From UBA8437 sp964646205 (lineage in GTDB: Bacteria; Planctomycetota; Planctomycetia; Planctomycetales; Planctomycetaceae): 64,000 nucleotides of DNA. The position numbers were made by a program, and so were the translations under genes. The stretch spans positions 56,878 to 120,877 of the forward strand of contig CAZYAZ010000006.1 of assembly GCA_964646205.1 (NCBI GenBank). The letters are read 5' to 3'. Shown in pieces: positions 7,971 through 16,500 of the stretch (position 1 is the stretch's first letter; each line of letters starts with the position of its first letter). The notes beneath the pieces are model-generated. The model was not told the DNA's origin, did not search any database, and worked only from the letters and a program-made list of their open reading frames with translations.

Positions 7971-9439
7971 TTTCTGTTCCAGAGCGGGTGGTCGGTCAGC
8001 GCGGTGATCAGGCCGGCCTGCCGCTGCTTGTCGAGTACCAGGGTGCGGACCTGTTGGCGTTCGAGTCGTTGAGGCCAATCGTGGCCCACCCCGATCACCT
8101 CGATATAGTCTCGCCACACGCCCTGGGGGATCAGGTGGGTGTGAGAAGCGACCAGCAGTTGGATTCGTGGTGGCCCCTGCCAGATCAGGAAATCGCCCCA
8201 CTCGTAGGCAGCCAGGACCATTCCCCGGGGAGGATGTGCGACCAGCCATGCGGCCGCCTCGACGGGTGTGGCTGCAGAGACCAACGGCCGCCGGGCCAGG
8301 AGCGTATCACGGTGGGTCAACAATCCCCTGGCAGCCGGGGACGAGATGATCGCGATTGTTGCCACGACCAGGCCACATCCGACCAGTTTTCTTTTTTGTT
8401 TGGTGGTGCATGTCGGTGCGTCAGTGACCTGGCGATCCAGGCCGCTGGCCTGCAGTGCGACAATCAATCCTGCCACTGGTGCCCACCAGTTGATCAACCG
8501 TGAACACATCAGTGTGGCTACACCTGTCGTGGCGAGCATCATCCAGGCCGGTGTCCGGATCCGTCGCCTGGAGGCGAGAGCCAGGGCCAGGATCAGGATC
8601 ACGGCCGCCAGCATCGCTCGGGCCTGGGATTGTTCCCAGGCCAGCGGTTGCCACTCGACAATGTCGGCGAGATTCGGGTGTTGACCGATCCGCCACGCCG
8701 ACCAGGGCAACGTGACACCGTAGGGGGTGGCCACAAGCGGTATTAGCAGTCCGACAATCGCCTGGCGGAACCGGTGGGCCAGCTGTCGGTCGGATTGCCA
8801 CGAGCGCCACCCTCCGGTCCTGTGGCGGCAGTCGATGGCGCGTCCGGCCACGTGCAGGACCAAAAGGAACCAGCCGATCACGAATGACCCGTGCAGGTTG
8901 GCCCAGAGTCCCAGCACGATTCCGACCAGGATCACTCGCCGGCGAGAGGGCCGAGGATCGTGCATCAACGCCAATAACAGTGTGAAGCAGGCCAGTCCGG
9001 CCAACTGTGGACGGATGATCTGAAGCTGTTGCCAGCCAACGGCCAGGAAGATGGCGGCCCCGCAAACCGCTGCTGGAATCCGTCGCCTGCGTCGCGACAC
9101 CAGGACGGGCATGACCGCCAGTATCGCGCAGCCGGTCACCAGCGTGGCGTACAGCAGTTGCAGGGCCTCGCCGCCGCCGACCGACATGATCCGGAATCCG
9201 ATCAATTGGCTCCATCGCGCCGTATCGACCAGGGGTTCATCGGTGGCGTGCGGCAGAAATGGTTCGTTCGCAGGCGTCTGGCCATCGTGTTCGACCATCC
9301 ACCGCCCGTAGGCGAGGTGGCCCCAGAGATCGGTGTGCCAGAGAGGTTGTCGAACCAGTCCACCCCACAGGCCGGCCACTGCGGCCAACAGGAGCAGGGG
9401 TCCGACGAGCGTTCGGGGTCCGGGCAAGCGGGTGTCCAC
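7928..9439 (-). CDS. Multi-pass membrane protein, glycosyltransferase GT-C-like
   Basis: This 503-residue protein has about ten hydrophobic helices followed by a roughly 110-residue soluble tail. Early in the sequence DLWGHLAYGRWM and ATDEPLVDTARWSQLIG resemble the first periplasmic loop of GT-C or PMT-like lipid-linked sugar transferases, but no diagnostic DxD was certain, so function is open. The GTG at 9439 was chosen because AGGAA lies about 7 bases upstream and longer readings would run into the divergent rodA gene. Similar architecture is common in planctomycete genomes as unnamed membrane proteins. The C-terminus overlaps the converging gene. Confidence 0.65.
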   Translation of the reverse strand: MDTRLPGPRTLVGPLLLLAAVAGLWGGLVRQPLWHTDLWGHLAYGRWMVEHDGQTPANEPFLPHATDEPLVDTARWSQLIGFRIMSVGGGEALQLLYATLVTGCAILAVMPVLVSRRRRRIPAAVCGAAIFLAVGWQQLQIIRPQLAGLACFTLLLALMHDPRPSRRRVILVGIVLGLWANLHGSFVIGWFLLVLHVAGRAIDCRHRTGGWRSWQSDRQLAHRFRQAIVGLLIPLVATPYGVTLPWSAWRIGQHPNLADIVEWQPLAWEQSQARAMLAAVILILALALASRRRIRTPAWMMLATTGVATLMCSRLINWWAPVAGLIVALQASGLDRQVTDAPTCTTKQKRKLVGCGLVVATIAIISSPAARGLLTHRDTLLARRPLVSAATPVEAAAWLVAHPPRGMVLAAYEWGDFLIWQGPPRIQLLVASHTHLIPQGVWRDYIEVIGVGHDWPQRLERQQVRTLVLDKQRQAGLITALTDHPLWNRNYSDDLAEVWSRKQ

Positions 9440-9532
9440 CTGCGGTTCCTTTCTGGTGGCGGAATCGACTACAACCTCGTCGCTTGACAGTAGTCTGTCG
9501 CCGAAGTGGTGGTCAAACAGGAGAGTTTCCCG

Positions 9533-10669
9533 GTGCAACTGGGCGAGGGTCTGAAACGTGTGCCCTGGAGCGTGGTCGTTGCGGCTTCGTTGCTGGTTGC
9601 GCTGGGCCTGGCGGGGATCTCGCGTGGAGATCAACTGGCCGGATCGGGATCCCTCTTCTCCCGCCAATTGATCTGGATCGGTCTGGCGGTCCCGGCACTG
9701 GTCGTGGCGGCCTGGGTGCCGTATCGATCGTTGCGACCTGTCAGTTACGTTCTGTTCGGATCGACCGTGTTGCTGTTGTTGCTGGTGTTCCTGATGCCGG
9801 CTCATCACGGAGCGCGGCGGTGGATTCCCCTGGGGGTCTTCGATATGCAGCCCTCGGAACTTGCGAAGCTGACGTTCATCCTGGCGATGGCCCATTACCT
9901 GATGTACCGCCGCAATTTCCGGCGGATCCTGGGCCTGTTCACTCCGTTTCTACTGACCCTGATCCCGTTGGTCCTGGTACTCAAGGAGCCTGATCTGGGG
10001 ACCGCATTGCTGTTTCTACCGATGCTGTTTGCGATGCTTCTGGCTGCCGGGGCGCGGGTGCGGCACCTGGTGCTGATCGGGATGCTGGGTGTGGCGGTGA
10101 CCCCGGTCCTGTGGCTGGGGATGAACGCGGAACAAAAGTCCCGGGTGGTCTCGTTGATGACCCAGGACGAAAACGGACCGGTGCCCCGAGGCGATGGCTA
10201 CCACCTGTACCAGTCGAAGCGAATGCTGTCGCTGGGTGGAACGTGGGGTAGCGAGTTGGCGGGGATGCCGATCGATGACCCGGCTGCTTATCATCTGCCC
10301 GCGGCGAGGACCGATTTCGTCTTCTGCCTGATCGGTGAGCGGTTTGGGTTGATCGGCAGCCTGGTCACGCTGGTCATCTACGGTGTGTTGATCATCAAGG
10401 GGCTCTCGATCGCCTGTGCGACACGTGAACCATTCGGGCGGCTGTTGGCCACGGGAATCGTCACGCTGCTGGCGACGCAGGCGATCATCAACACCGGCAT
10501 GACCGTCGGGTTGATGCCGATCACCGGGATGACCTTGCCCCTGGTGAGTTACGGCGGATCGAGCCTGGTGGCGACGGCGATCGCGCTGGGGTTGTTGATC
10601 AACGTGGCGATCCGGCCGGGATACGAAGTGACCTCCGAGCCGTTCCGGTTTACCGCGGGTGCAGGCTAG
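9533..10669 (+). CDS. rodA: RodA/FtsW family SEDS peptidoglycan glycosyltransferase
   Basis: This 378-residue protein polymerises lipid II in the inner membrane during elongation. About ten transmembrane segments are visible. Family motifs include RRWIPLG, FDMQPSELAKL, LKEPDLGTALLFLP, the conserved catalytic Asp in ARTDFVFCLIGERFGLIG, and the late MTLPLVSYGGSSL. The wording and lack of a long N-terminal cytosolic tail favour RodA over FtsW. GTG at 9533 has AGGAG 9 bases upstream; a GTG at 9506 is the alternative. No class B PBP or mre genes are adjacent, whereas RodA is often next to PBP2 elsewhere. Its presence argues for a real peptidoglycan layer. Confidence 0.92.
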   Translation: MQLGEGLKRVPWSVVVAASLLVALGLAGISRGDQLAGSGSLFSRQLIWIGLAVPALVVAAWVPYRSLRPVSYVLFGSTVLLLLLVFLMPAHHGARRWIPLGVFDMQPSELAKLTFILAMAHYLMYRRNFRRILGLFTPFLLTLIPLVLVLKEPDLGTALLFLPMLFAMLLAAGARVRHLVLIGMLGVAVTPVLWLGMNAEQKSRVVSLMTQDENGPVPRGDGYHLYQSKRMLSLGGTWGSELAGMPIDDPAAYHLPAARTDFVFCLIGERFGLIGSLVTLVIYGVLIIKGLSIACATREPFGRLLATGIVTLLATQAIINTGMTVGLMPITGMTLPLVSYGGSSLVATAIALGLLINVAIRPGYEVTSEPFRFTAGAG

Positions 10670-10677
10670 ACGCCTGC
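10661..10677 (+). terminator. Terminator-like hairpin at rodA stop
   Basis: GCAGGC pairs with GCCTGC across a five-base loop that contains the rodA stop codon. There is no T-run after it, so it may be a transcript-stabilising hairpin and not an intrinsic terminator. Confidence 0.3.
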
Positions 10678-10728
10678 CCCGCTGCACCGAATCCGCCCCG
10701 ATCGCAGGGAAAGAACCCCCGGACCACA

Positions 10729-11034
10729 TTATTTCTGGAAGAAATCTGTGGGTCCACGTAGCGTGTAGTAGGGGTACTGCACGACGGCCGGTGGCTGATT
10801 GGCGGCCGGGTAGCTCAGGTTTTCGGGTGTCTTGTACTCGAAGGTGTGATAGTGCCCGCCGTGGAAGGCACCTCGTGGTTCGTGTTCGCCGTCGTGCATC
10901 ACGGCATGACTGGTCGGAGCAAACCGGGCTTCATTCGGAGCCTGGCCTCGCACGATTCCTCGAGGATTCTGGCAGCCGACGGCCAGTGAAACGGCCAGGC
11001 AGGTGGCCAGGCTCAGGGTCATTCGTGTCGTCAT
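10729..11034 (-). CDS. Small predicted lipoprotein
   Basis: This 101-residue protein has a classic lipoprotein signal: Met-Thr-Thr-Arg, a hydrophobic stretch, then lipobox LAVGC with the lipidated Cys near residue 19. The mature part is His/Tyr/Pro-rich (for example GGHYHTFEYKTPENLSYP) and has no recognised domain. The ATG at 11034 is preferred over upstream in-frame codons because it puts the signal at the N-terminus. It converges on rodA. Function unknown. Confidence 0.7.
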   Translation of the reverse strand: MTTRMTLSLATCLAVSLAVGCQNPRGIVRGQAPNEARFAPTSHAVMHDGEHEPRGAFHGGHYHTFEYKTPENLSYPAANQPPAVVQYPYYTLRGPTDFFQK

Positions 11035-11047
11035 CGTCGGGTACCCC

Positions 11048-11063
11048 CCCGGTCTTTCGACCG
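11048..11063 (-). promoter_or_regulatory. GNRA-type hairpin in leader of the small lipoprotein gene
   Basis: Read on the minus strand this is CCGGTC-GAAA-GACCGG, a 6-bp stem with a GAAA tetraloop. It is followed by a run of G and, 14 bases downstream, by the ATG of the lipoprotein gene. The G-run may act as the ribosome binding site, so the hairpin could modulate translation or stabilise the mRNA 5' end. Confidence 0.4.
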
Positions 11064-11291
11064 GTTGCAGTGAACTGGGTGTTGTCTGGTTACGCCATCC
11101 ATGCGCCGGACGCCGTGAAACTCTTATCGGCAACAAAGGCTCCCCGAGGCCACAGAATGCGGAGAATCGGTCGGACCCAAACAGTTTCACCAACTCATCG
11201 ATCTTGCGGCATCCTTGTGATCGAACTAGATTACCGCGCTCCGGTTTGGCGACTGTCGCATTGATGTTGCATGGAATAGAGAGCGTTTCAC

Positions 11292-12038
11292 GTGTACGTT
11301 TCCGTGACTTCCCGTTGTTTGGGTGATTTGCCGTTCCTGGAAGCCTGCAATTTGCTGGCTGATTACGGTTACACCCGGATCGAATTCTGGTTTGACGAAA
11401 ACGGCGACCACCTGAAACCTTCAGATGTGGTTGCCGACATCGACGGGTTTGTCAGCCGTTACCGCGCTGCATCGCGGTTGACGCCGGTCGCGTTTTGTTT
11501 TGAGCAGCCCATCGATGTTGAGACATTTCGCGAGATTGCCCGGTTGGCGAAGCTGATGCGGGTCGCGCAGATCACGATCCCCTCGACTCCACTGGGGACC
11601 CCCTTCAACGCCGAGATCGAGCGTTTGCAGGAGTTGTTGCAGATCAGCACCGCGGCCGGTCTGCAATTGTCGATCCGTACCAGGACGGGACACCTGACCG
11701 AGGACGCTCACACCGCGGTTGAACTCTGCCAGGCCGTCAACGGCGTGGGTCTCTCACTGGACCCCTCGTACTACATTTGCGGCCCGCACCAGGGCGAGTC
11801 GTACGACCAGGTGTTCCCCTACGTCTACCACGTGTACCTGAGAGACACGACCACCGACGAGATCCAGGTCCAGGTTGGACTGGGTGAGGTGGATTACAGT
11901 CGTTTGATCAGTCAGTTGCGTCGCGAGGATTACGATCGGACGCTGTCGGTCGATTTCTTTCCCGAACAGTACGGCGACCTCGACCGCGCGCTGGAGTTGA
12001 GGAAAATGCGGATGCTGCTCGAGTCGCTGCTGATCTGA
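11292..12038 (+). CDS. Sugar phosphate isomerase/epimerase-like TIM barrel protein
   Basis: This 248-residue protein fits the xylose isomerase-like TIM barrel/AP endonuclease 2 superfamily. It starts MYVSVTSRCLGDLPFLEAC, continues with GYTRIEFWFDE, and later has VGLSLDPSYY, then VYHVYLRDTT and VGLGEVDYSRLI, which place the usual Asp/His/Glu metal ligands on successive strands. Substrate cannot be named. The GTG at 11292 is used; no ATG fits better. It converges with the S1-like gene with 7 bases between them. Confidence 0.75.
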   Translation: MYVSVTSRCLGDLPFLEACNLLADYGYTRIEFWFDENGDHLKPSDVVADIDGFVSRYRAASRLTPVAFCFEQPIDVETFREIARLAKLMRVAQITIPSTPLGTPFNAEIERLQELLQISTAAGLQLSIRTRTGHLTEDAHTAVELCQAVNGVGLSLDPSYYICGPHQGESYDQVFPYVYHVYLRDTTTDEIQVQVGLGEVDYSRLISQLRREDYDRTLSVDFFPEQYGDLDRALELRKMRMLLESLLI

Positions 12039-12045
12039 GCCCGCT

Positions 12046-13608
12046 CTAGAAGTCGCCGGGGTCACCGAAGAGGTTGCCCCCGTCACCGGTACCGCCCTTC
12101 AGAGCCGATCGTTCGATCCTCTCGACAGGTGGCAGATCCTCCTCGGATGCATCGCCTGCGGCGTCCCCGATCGGCCGATCCTTCAACGCTTTCATCGACA
12201 GCGAGATTCGTTGGCGATCGACGTCGACCTCGAGGATCTGGACGTCAATGGACTGTTCCTCGCTGAGCACATCACTGACGCGGCGCACCCGGGTGTGCTC
12301 GAGTTCGCTGATATGCACCAGCCCCTCGATTCCGGGTGCCAGTTCCACGAAGGCGCCGAAGTCCATGATCCGGGTGACAGTGCCGCTGACGTGCTTGCCG
12401 ACGGCGAACATGTCGACGGCTTCCAGCCAGGGGTCACCAGACAACTGTTTCATTCCCAGGCTAATCCGGCTGCGTTCGGTGTCGATGCCCAGGATCTTGA
12501 CCTCGACCGCCTGTCCCTGGGTCAGCACCTGATCGGGATGATTCAACCGTGACCAGCTGATTTCTCCGATGTGCAGAAAGCCGTCGAGTCCGCCGAGGTC
12601 AACAAAGGCACCGTAGTCCTTGAGTGTCTTGACGGTGCCGTTGCGAATGTCTCCGACGTTGAGTTGTTGCCACAGTTCGGCTGCAGCGTCTTTCTGTTCT
12701 TCTTCGAGCAGTGCCCTGCGGCTGACCACAAGGTTGCGTTTTCTGGAATCGACTTCCATCACCTGCACGGAGAGTTTCTGGCCGACAAACGGTTCCAGGT
12801 CCTCGACATAGGCACGGTCGACTTGTCCGGCCGGCAAAAAGCCTCGCAGTGCTCCCACCTCGACTTCGAGCCCACCCTTGTTGGCCTTCTTGACGACGCA
12901 GTCGCACTTCATGCCGACTGTCACCGCGTTCCAGTCGCCTCCGACACGTCGCCGTCCTCGTGGCAGATTGAGTTGGATCAGGCCCTCATCGGCGTCGTAC
13001 CGTTCGAAGGCCACGTCGATCACCTGGCCCACTTCCGGGTCGCTCTTGTCCCACTGTCGGCGGGGAACAATGCCGGTGGATCTCATCCCGATGTCGACGA
13101 ACACGTTGTCCGGGTCGATGGCCTGGATGGTCCCTTTCAGCCGCGTGCCCTCCTCGAGATCCTCCTCCGCCTCGATCCGTTCGCCGGTTTCACCCGAGTC
13201 GTCGCCATCGACGCTGGCGACAGCCTGGGCGGCCAGGTCCAGCAGCTTGGCGTCGTCGCTGGCCAGCGCGGCTTCGATTTCGGCTTCGAGTGCGGCATCG
13301 AGGTCATCCTCGGGAGGCAGTTCGACGGCTGGAGCAGCCTCCTTTTGTGCCACCGGCGGTGAGTCCGCGGTTTCGGTCTCCGCTGCGGCAGCGGCCGCCA
13401 CGTCGGCCAACTTCTCCTCGATCGAGGGTTCACCCTCCGACGGTGTTGTCACCGGCTTGGTTCGCGACGGAATCGCTCGGGCCGAATCGCCACCGGTTGG
13501 TTTCAGTGCCGGTCTTTTCCGCTCGGAACCGGACGATTCCGCAGATGGCACCTCGACGGCGGTGTCGTCGGCTGCCTCTTCAGGTGGTGTCGGTGTTGTA
13601 TCGTTCAC
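12046..13608 (-). CDS. Ribosomal protein S1-like protein with four S1 domains
   Basis: This 520-residue RNA-binding protein has four S1 OB-fold repeats at about 153-217, 229-297, 316-387 and 401-474. The third and fourth carry the strongest motifs (DYGAFVDLGGLDGFLHIGE; DFGAFVELAPGIEGLVHISE). The first 150 residues are Pro/Ala/Glu-rich and probably disordered, which is unlike E. coli S1, whose N-terminus docks on S2. It probably aids mRNA binding on the 30S subunit, though another S1-domain role is possible. The GTG at 13608 has GGAG 9 bases upstream. The SUMF1 gene ends 44 bases upstream on the same strand. Confidence 0.88.
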   Translation of the reverse strand: MNDTTPTPPEEAADDTAVEVPSAESSGSERKRPALKPTGGDSARAIPSRTKPVTTPSEGEPSIEEKLADVAAAAAAETETADSPPVAQKEAAPAVELPPEDDLDAALEAEIEAALASDDAKLLDLAAQAVASVDGDDSGETGERIEAEEDLEEGTRLKGTIQAIDPDNVFVDIGMRSTGIVPRRQWDKSDPEVGQVIDVAFERYDADEGLIQLNLPRGRRRVGGDWNAVTVGMKCDCVVKKANKGGLEVEVGALRGFLPAGQVDRAYVEDLEPFVGQKLSVQVMEVDSRKRNLVVSRRALLEEEQKDAAAELWQQLNVGDIRNGTVKTLKDYGAFVDLGGLDGFLHIGEISWSRLNHPDQVLTQGQAVEVKILGIDTERSRISLGMKQLSGDPWLEAVDMFAVGKHVSGTVTRIMDFGAFVELAPGIEGLVHISELEHTRVRRVSDVLSEEQSIDVQILEVDVDRQRISLSMKALKDRPIGDAAGDASEEDLPPVERIERSALKGGTGDGGNLFGDPGDF

Positions 13609-13652
13609 AGCAGCAGGCTCCAGTCGAGCGGGATCAATGGCCCGGTGACGGG

Positions 13653-14555
13653 TTAATTCGATGTCTTCTTTTCGTTGCCGGTCGAGGCCTTGACGCAACG
13701 AAGCCCGATGGCGTCACTCTTGACGTGATCGGGAAGCGGTAGTCGTGTGATACTTTTCAAAGACGAGTACCGGTCTCGCCAGGAACCGCTGCGAATCACC
13801 CGGGACGAGTATTTTTTCGATCCGTCCCAGGCCCCGCTGTCCTTGGGGGCACCCGTGTAGTCGGGATGCCAGGCGTCGGCGACGAATTCCCACAGGTAGC
13901 CATGCATGTCATAGAGGCCCCAGGGGTTGGGCTTGAGGGCTCCAACGGGTGGGTCATTTCCGGCGGCATTGCCGGTGTGCCAACCGAAGGGATCCAGCAG
14001 GGATGCCTTGTTGCCAGTGTCGCTCTTGCCACGGGCATCCTGTCCGAAGCTGTAGTCGGTGGTTGTTCCCGCGCGGCAGCAGTACTCCCATTCGGCCTCG
14101 GTCGGCAGGCGGATTTCCTCGTTCGCCCCGATCATTTTCATGCTCCGCATCATCGCAGTCGCTCGTGCACAAAACGCCACCGCTTCCTGCCAACTGAGCA
14201 TCTCGACAGAATTTCTCGGACCGGTCCACTTGCTGGGGTTTTTCCCCATGACCGCTTCCCAGAGGTTCTGGGGCACCTCGTATTTGGCAATCGAGAATCC
14301 GTTGGTGAGCCGGACCGTCCGGGCCGGCTTCTCGCTGGCGGCACCCTTGTCGCTGCCCATCACGAATGTCGCCGGGAATTGGCCTTTGCCCGGAGTGATC
14401 GTGACGAATTCCTCGTTGAAAGTTTTGAGCAGGGCCTGTCTTTGGGCAGTGGTCATTGGAGATTTCTTGTCATTTTTCTTGTCCTGCGCCGAGGCGATCA
14501 GGCAGATCGTGAGGACCACAACGGCGACCAGGGGGATCCTGAAGGGGCGATGCAT
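13653..14555 (-). CDS. Secreted SUMF1/formylglycine-generating-enzyme-fold protein without the catalytic Cys pair
   Basis: This 300-residue protein has a signal peptide of about 23 residues and then a complete SUMF1 (FGE-sulfatase) fold: ATFVMGS, KYEVPQNLWEAVMG, PRNSVEMLSWQEAVAFC, RLPTEAEWEYCCRAGT, GLYDMHGYLWEF and RVIRSGSW. In active formylglycine-generating enzymes GGSW is followed by two Cys; here the following residues RDRYSSLKS contain none. It is therefore unlikely to activate sulfatases and may be a carbohydrate- or partner-binding use of the fold, as is frequent in planctomycetes. Its stop is 44 bases before the S1-like start. Confidence 0.85.
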   Translation of the reverse strand: MHRPFRIPLVAVVVLTICLIASAQDKKNDKKSPMTTAQRQALLKTFNEEFVTITPGKGQFPATFVMGSDKGAASEKPARTVRLTNGFSIAKYEVPQNLWEAVMGKNPSKWTGPRNSVEMLSWQEAVAFCARATAMMRSMKMIGANEEIRLPTEAEWEYCCRAGTTTDYSFGQDARGKSDTGNKASLLDPFGWHTGNAAGNDPPVGALKPNPWGLYDMHGYLWEFVADAWHPDYTGAPKDSGAWDGSKKYSSRVIRSGSWRDRYSSLKSITRLPLPDHVKSDAIGLRCVKASTGNEKKTSN

Positions 14556-14767
14556 CGGTATGGCTCGTGTTGAGTGTGTTACAGGGTCATGTCATTACTA
14601 TCGAAGTTGTCGACAGGTCGCAACGATTGGACGTCACACTCGGGGCCACCGAAACGATTCGGGGTCGTCGACCGGGTCGTATGTCAGAAGAGTGTCGTGC
14701 TCAGGTGCGACTGTGAAGTGGTGTGGCAGTTTGACGCACGCCGGTCCAGTGGTCAGAGTGTGCGGTC

Positions 14768-15358
14768 ATGAATGACCCGGAGACACGGCCGCCGCGTAGC
14801 AACCAGTTGCTGTCGAAGACTGCCAGCCGGCTGGTCGTGGTCGACGTGCAACAGAAACTGTTGGACCATATCCCGGTCGCCGAGAGCCTGGTCGAAAACT
14901 GTCGTCGCCTGGTTCGTGGTGCGCAGTTGCTTGATGTTCCCGTTGCGGCGACCGAGCAGTACCCCGCGGGCCTCGGGCCGACGACACAGGTGCTCTCGGA
15001 GTTACTGGACGAGATTCCCGAGAAGTTGCGGTTCAGTTGTGCCGAGTGCCTGGACTGGGGTCCGGCGGATGAGGGGCAGGAACAACGCGACCAGGTGGTG
15101 GTCTGCGGCATCGAGGCCCATGTCTGTGTTCTGCAGACGGCGCTGGACCTGGCGGCCCAGGGTTTCCGTGTTTTTGTGCCGGCCGACGCGGTCGCCAGTC
15201 GCCACAAGTTGGACTGGAAAACTGCCCTGGGGCGACTCGCTGATTCGGGTGTCGTTGTGCTGACGACCGAGAGCGTGTTGTTCGAGTGGTGCGAGGTGGC
15301 CGGTACCGACGAATTCCGGCAGATCAGCCGTTTGGTGACTGGCAAAGACAAAGCTTGA
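14768..15358 (+). CDS. Isochorismatase-like cysteine hydrolase
   Basis: This 196-residue cytosolic hydrolase has the family triad: D26 in LVVVDVQQKL, K86 in IPEKLRFSC and C120 in GIEAHVCVLQTALDL. The following FVPADAVASR is also typical. Close relatives include ISOC1/2-like and YcaC-like enzymes, for which substrates are mostly unknown. It is divergent from the SUMF1 gene across 212 bases in which no clear promoter or repeat was seen, and 86 bases upstream of hemB. Confidence 0.85.
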   Translation: MNDPETRPPRSNQLLSKTASRLVVVDVQQKLLDHIPVAESLVENCRRLVRGAQLLDVPVAATEQYPAGLGPTTQVLSELLDEIPEKLRFSCAECLDWGPADEGQEQRDQVVVCGIEAHVCVLQTALDLAAQGFRVFVPADAVASRHKLDWKTALGRLADSGVVVLTTESVLFEWCEVAGTDEFRQISRLVTGKDKA

Positions 15359-15444
15359 AACGGCTTCCAGCGGGGGGGTACAACGGAGTGTGTTGCGGAT
15401 GACCGTCCGTGATCGATCGGTTCACTCTGACGACGGCAAAAATA

Positions 15445-16476
15445 ATGGCTTCAACGGTTCCCGTGCCAACCAGCACCACTGCCCAGTCGGCAGCTTTTCC
15501 CAATCTCAGGATGCGTCGCCTGCGGACGCACCCGCGGCTGCGAGAGATGGTGCGCGAGACACGGTTGTCTCCTTCTGATTTTATCCTGCCGCTATTCGTG
15601 CGTCATGGAGAGAACCAGAGGGTCCCCATCGCCTCGATGCCCGGTCACAGCCAGTTGACGATCGACTTGTTGGCCGACGAGGTGTCCGAGATTGCGGCAC
15701 TGGGAATCCCGGCGGTGATCCTGTTTGGGATTCCGGCCGAAAAGGACGCGGTGGGCAGCGACGCCTGTGATGATCACGGGATCGTGGCCGAGGCGGTTCG
15801 CGCGATCAAGGCGGGCGGCAGCGATCTGCTGGTGATCACCGACGTGTGTTTCTGCGAGTTCACCGATCACGGTCACTGCGGGATCGTCAACGACCGCCAC
15901 GGACCGCTGGATGTCGACAACGATGCGACGCTCGAGATCCTGGCGGCCCAGGCTGTCGCCCATGCCCGTGCCGGTGCCGACATGGTGGCTCCCTCGGGAA
16001 TGATGGACGGGATGGTTGGTGCGATCCGGGGTGGACTCGATGCGGCGGGTTTCTCGAACCTGCCGATTCTCAGCTACGCCGTCAAATACGCTTCGGCCTT
16101 TTACGGCCCGTTTCGCGACGCTGTTGAGAGTGCTCCCCAGTTCGGGGACCGTCGCACCTACCAGATGGATCCGGCCAATGCGGGCGAGGCGTTGCGGGAG
16201 GCGGCCCTGGATGTGGCCGAGGGTGCAGACCTGTTGATGGTCAAGCCGGCCCTGGCGTACCTGGATATCATTCGCCGCGTCAAGGAGGCCCATCCGGGTG
16301 TTCCGTTGGCGGCCTACAACGTCAGCGGCGAGTTTGCGATGGTCAAGGCCGCTGCCGAGGCCGGCTGGATCGACGAGCAGGGTGTGGCGCTTGAGAGCCT
16401 CCTGGCGATCAAGCGAGCCGGGGCGGACATGATCCTGACCTACTTTGCCAAGGATGCCTGTCGCTGGTTGGCGTAG
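15445..16476 (+). CDS. hemB: Delta-aminolevulinic acid dehydratase (porphobilinogen synthase)
   Basis: This 343-residue enzyme condenses two 5-aminolevulinates to porphobilinogen in haem synthesis. The zinc-type active site DVCFCEFTDHGHCG is complete (three Cys), so it should be Zn-dependent rather than Mg-only. The two catalytic Lys are in LSYAVKYASAFYGPF and LLMVKPALAYLDII. The N-terminal element RMRRLRTHPRLREMVRET matches the family start region. The ATG at 15445 is used; a GTG at 15409 would add 12 residues. No strong Shine-Dalgarno is visible for either. Haem supply links it to the CxxCH protein and the ccs fusion in the window. Confidence 0.95.
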   Translation: MASTVPVPTSTTAQSAAFPNLRMRRLRTHPRLREMVRETRLSPSDFILPLFVRHGENQRVPIASMPGHSQLTIDLLADEVSEIAALGIPAVILFGIPAEKDAVGSDACDDHGIVAEAVRAIKAGGSDLLVITDVCFCEFTDHGHCGIVNDRHGPLDVDNDATLEILAAQAVAHARAGADMVAPSGMMDGMVGAIRGGLDAAGFSNLPILSYAVKYASAFYGPFRDAVESAPQFGDRRTYQMDPANAGEALREAALDVAEGADLLMVKPALAYLDIIRRVKEAHPGVPLAAYNVSGEFAMVKAAAEAGWIDEQGVALESLLAIKRAGADMILTYFAKDACRWLA

Positions 16477-16500
16477 CTGCTGGTTACTGCCCGGTCGGTT

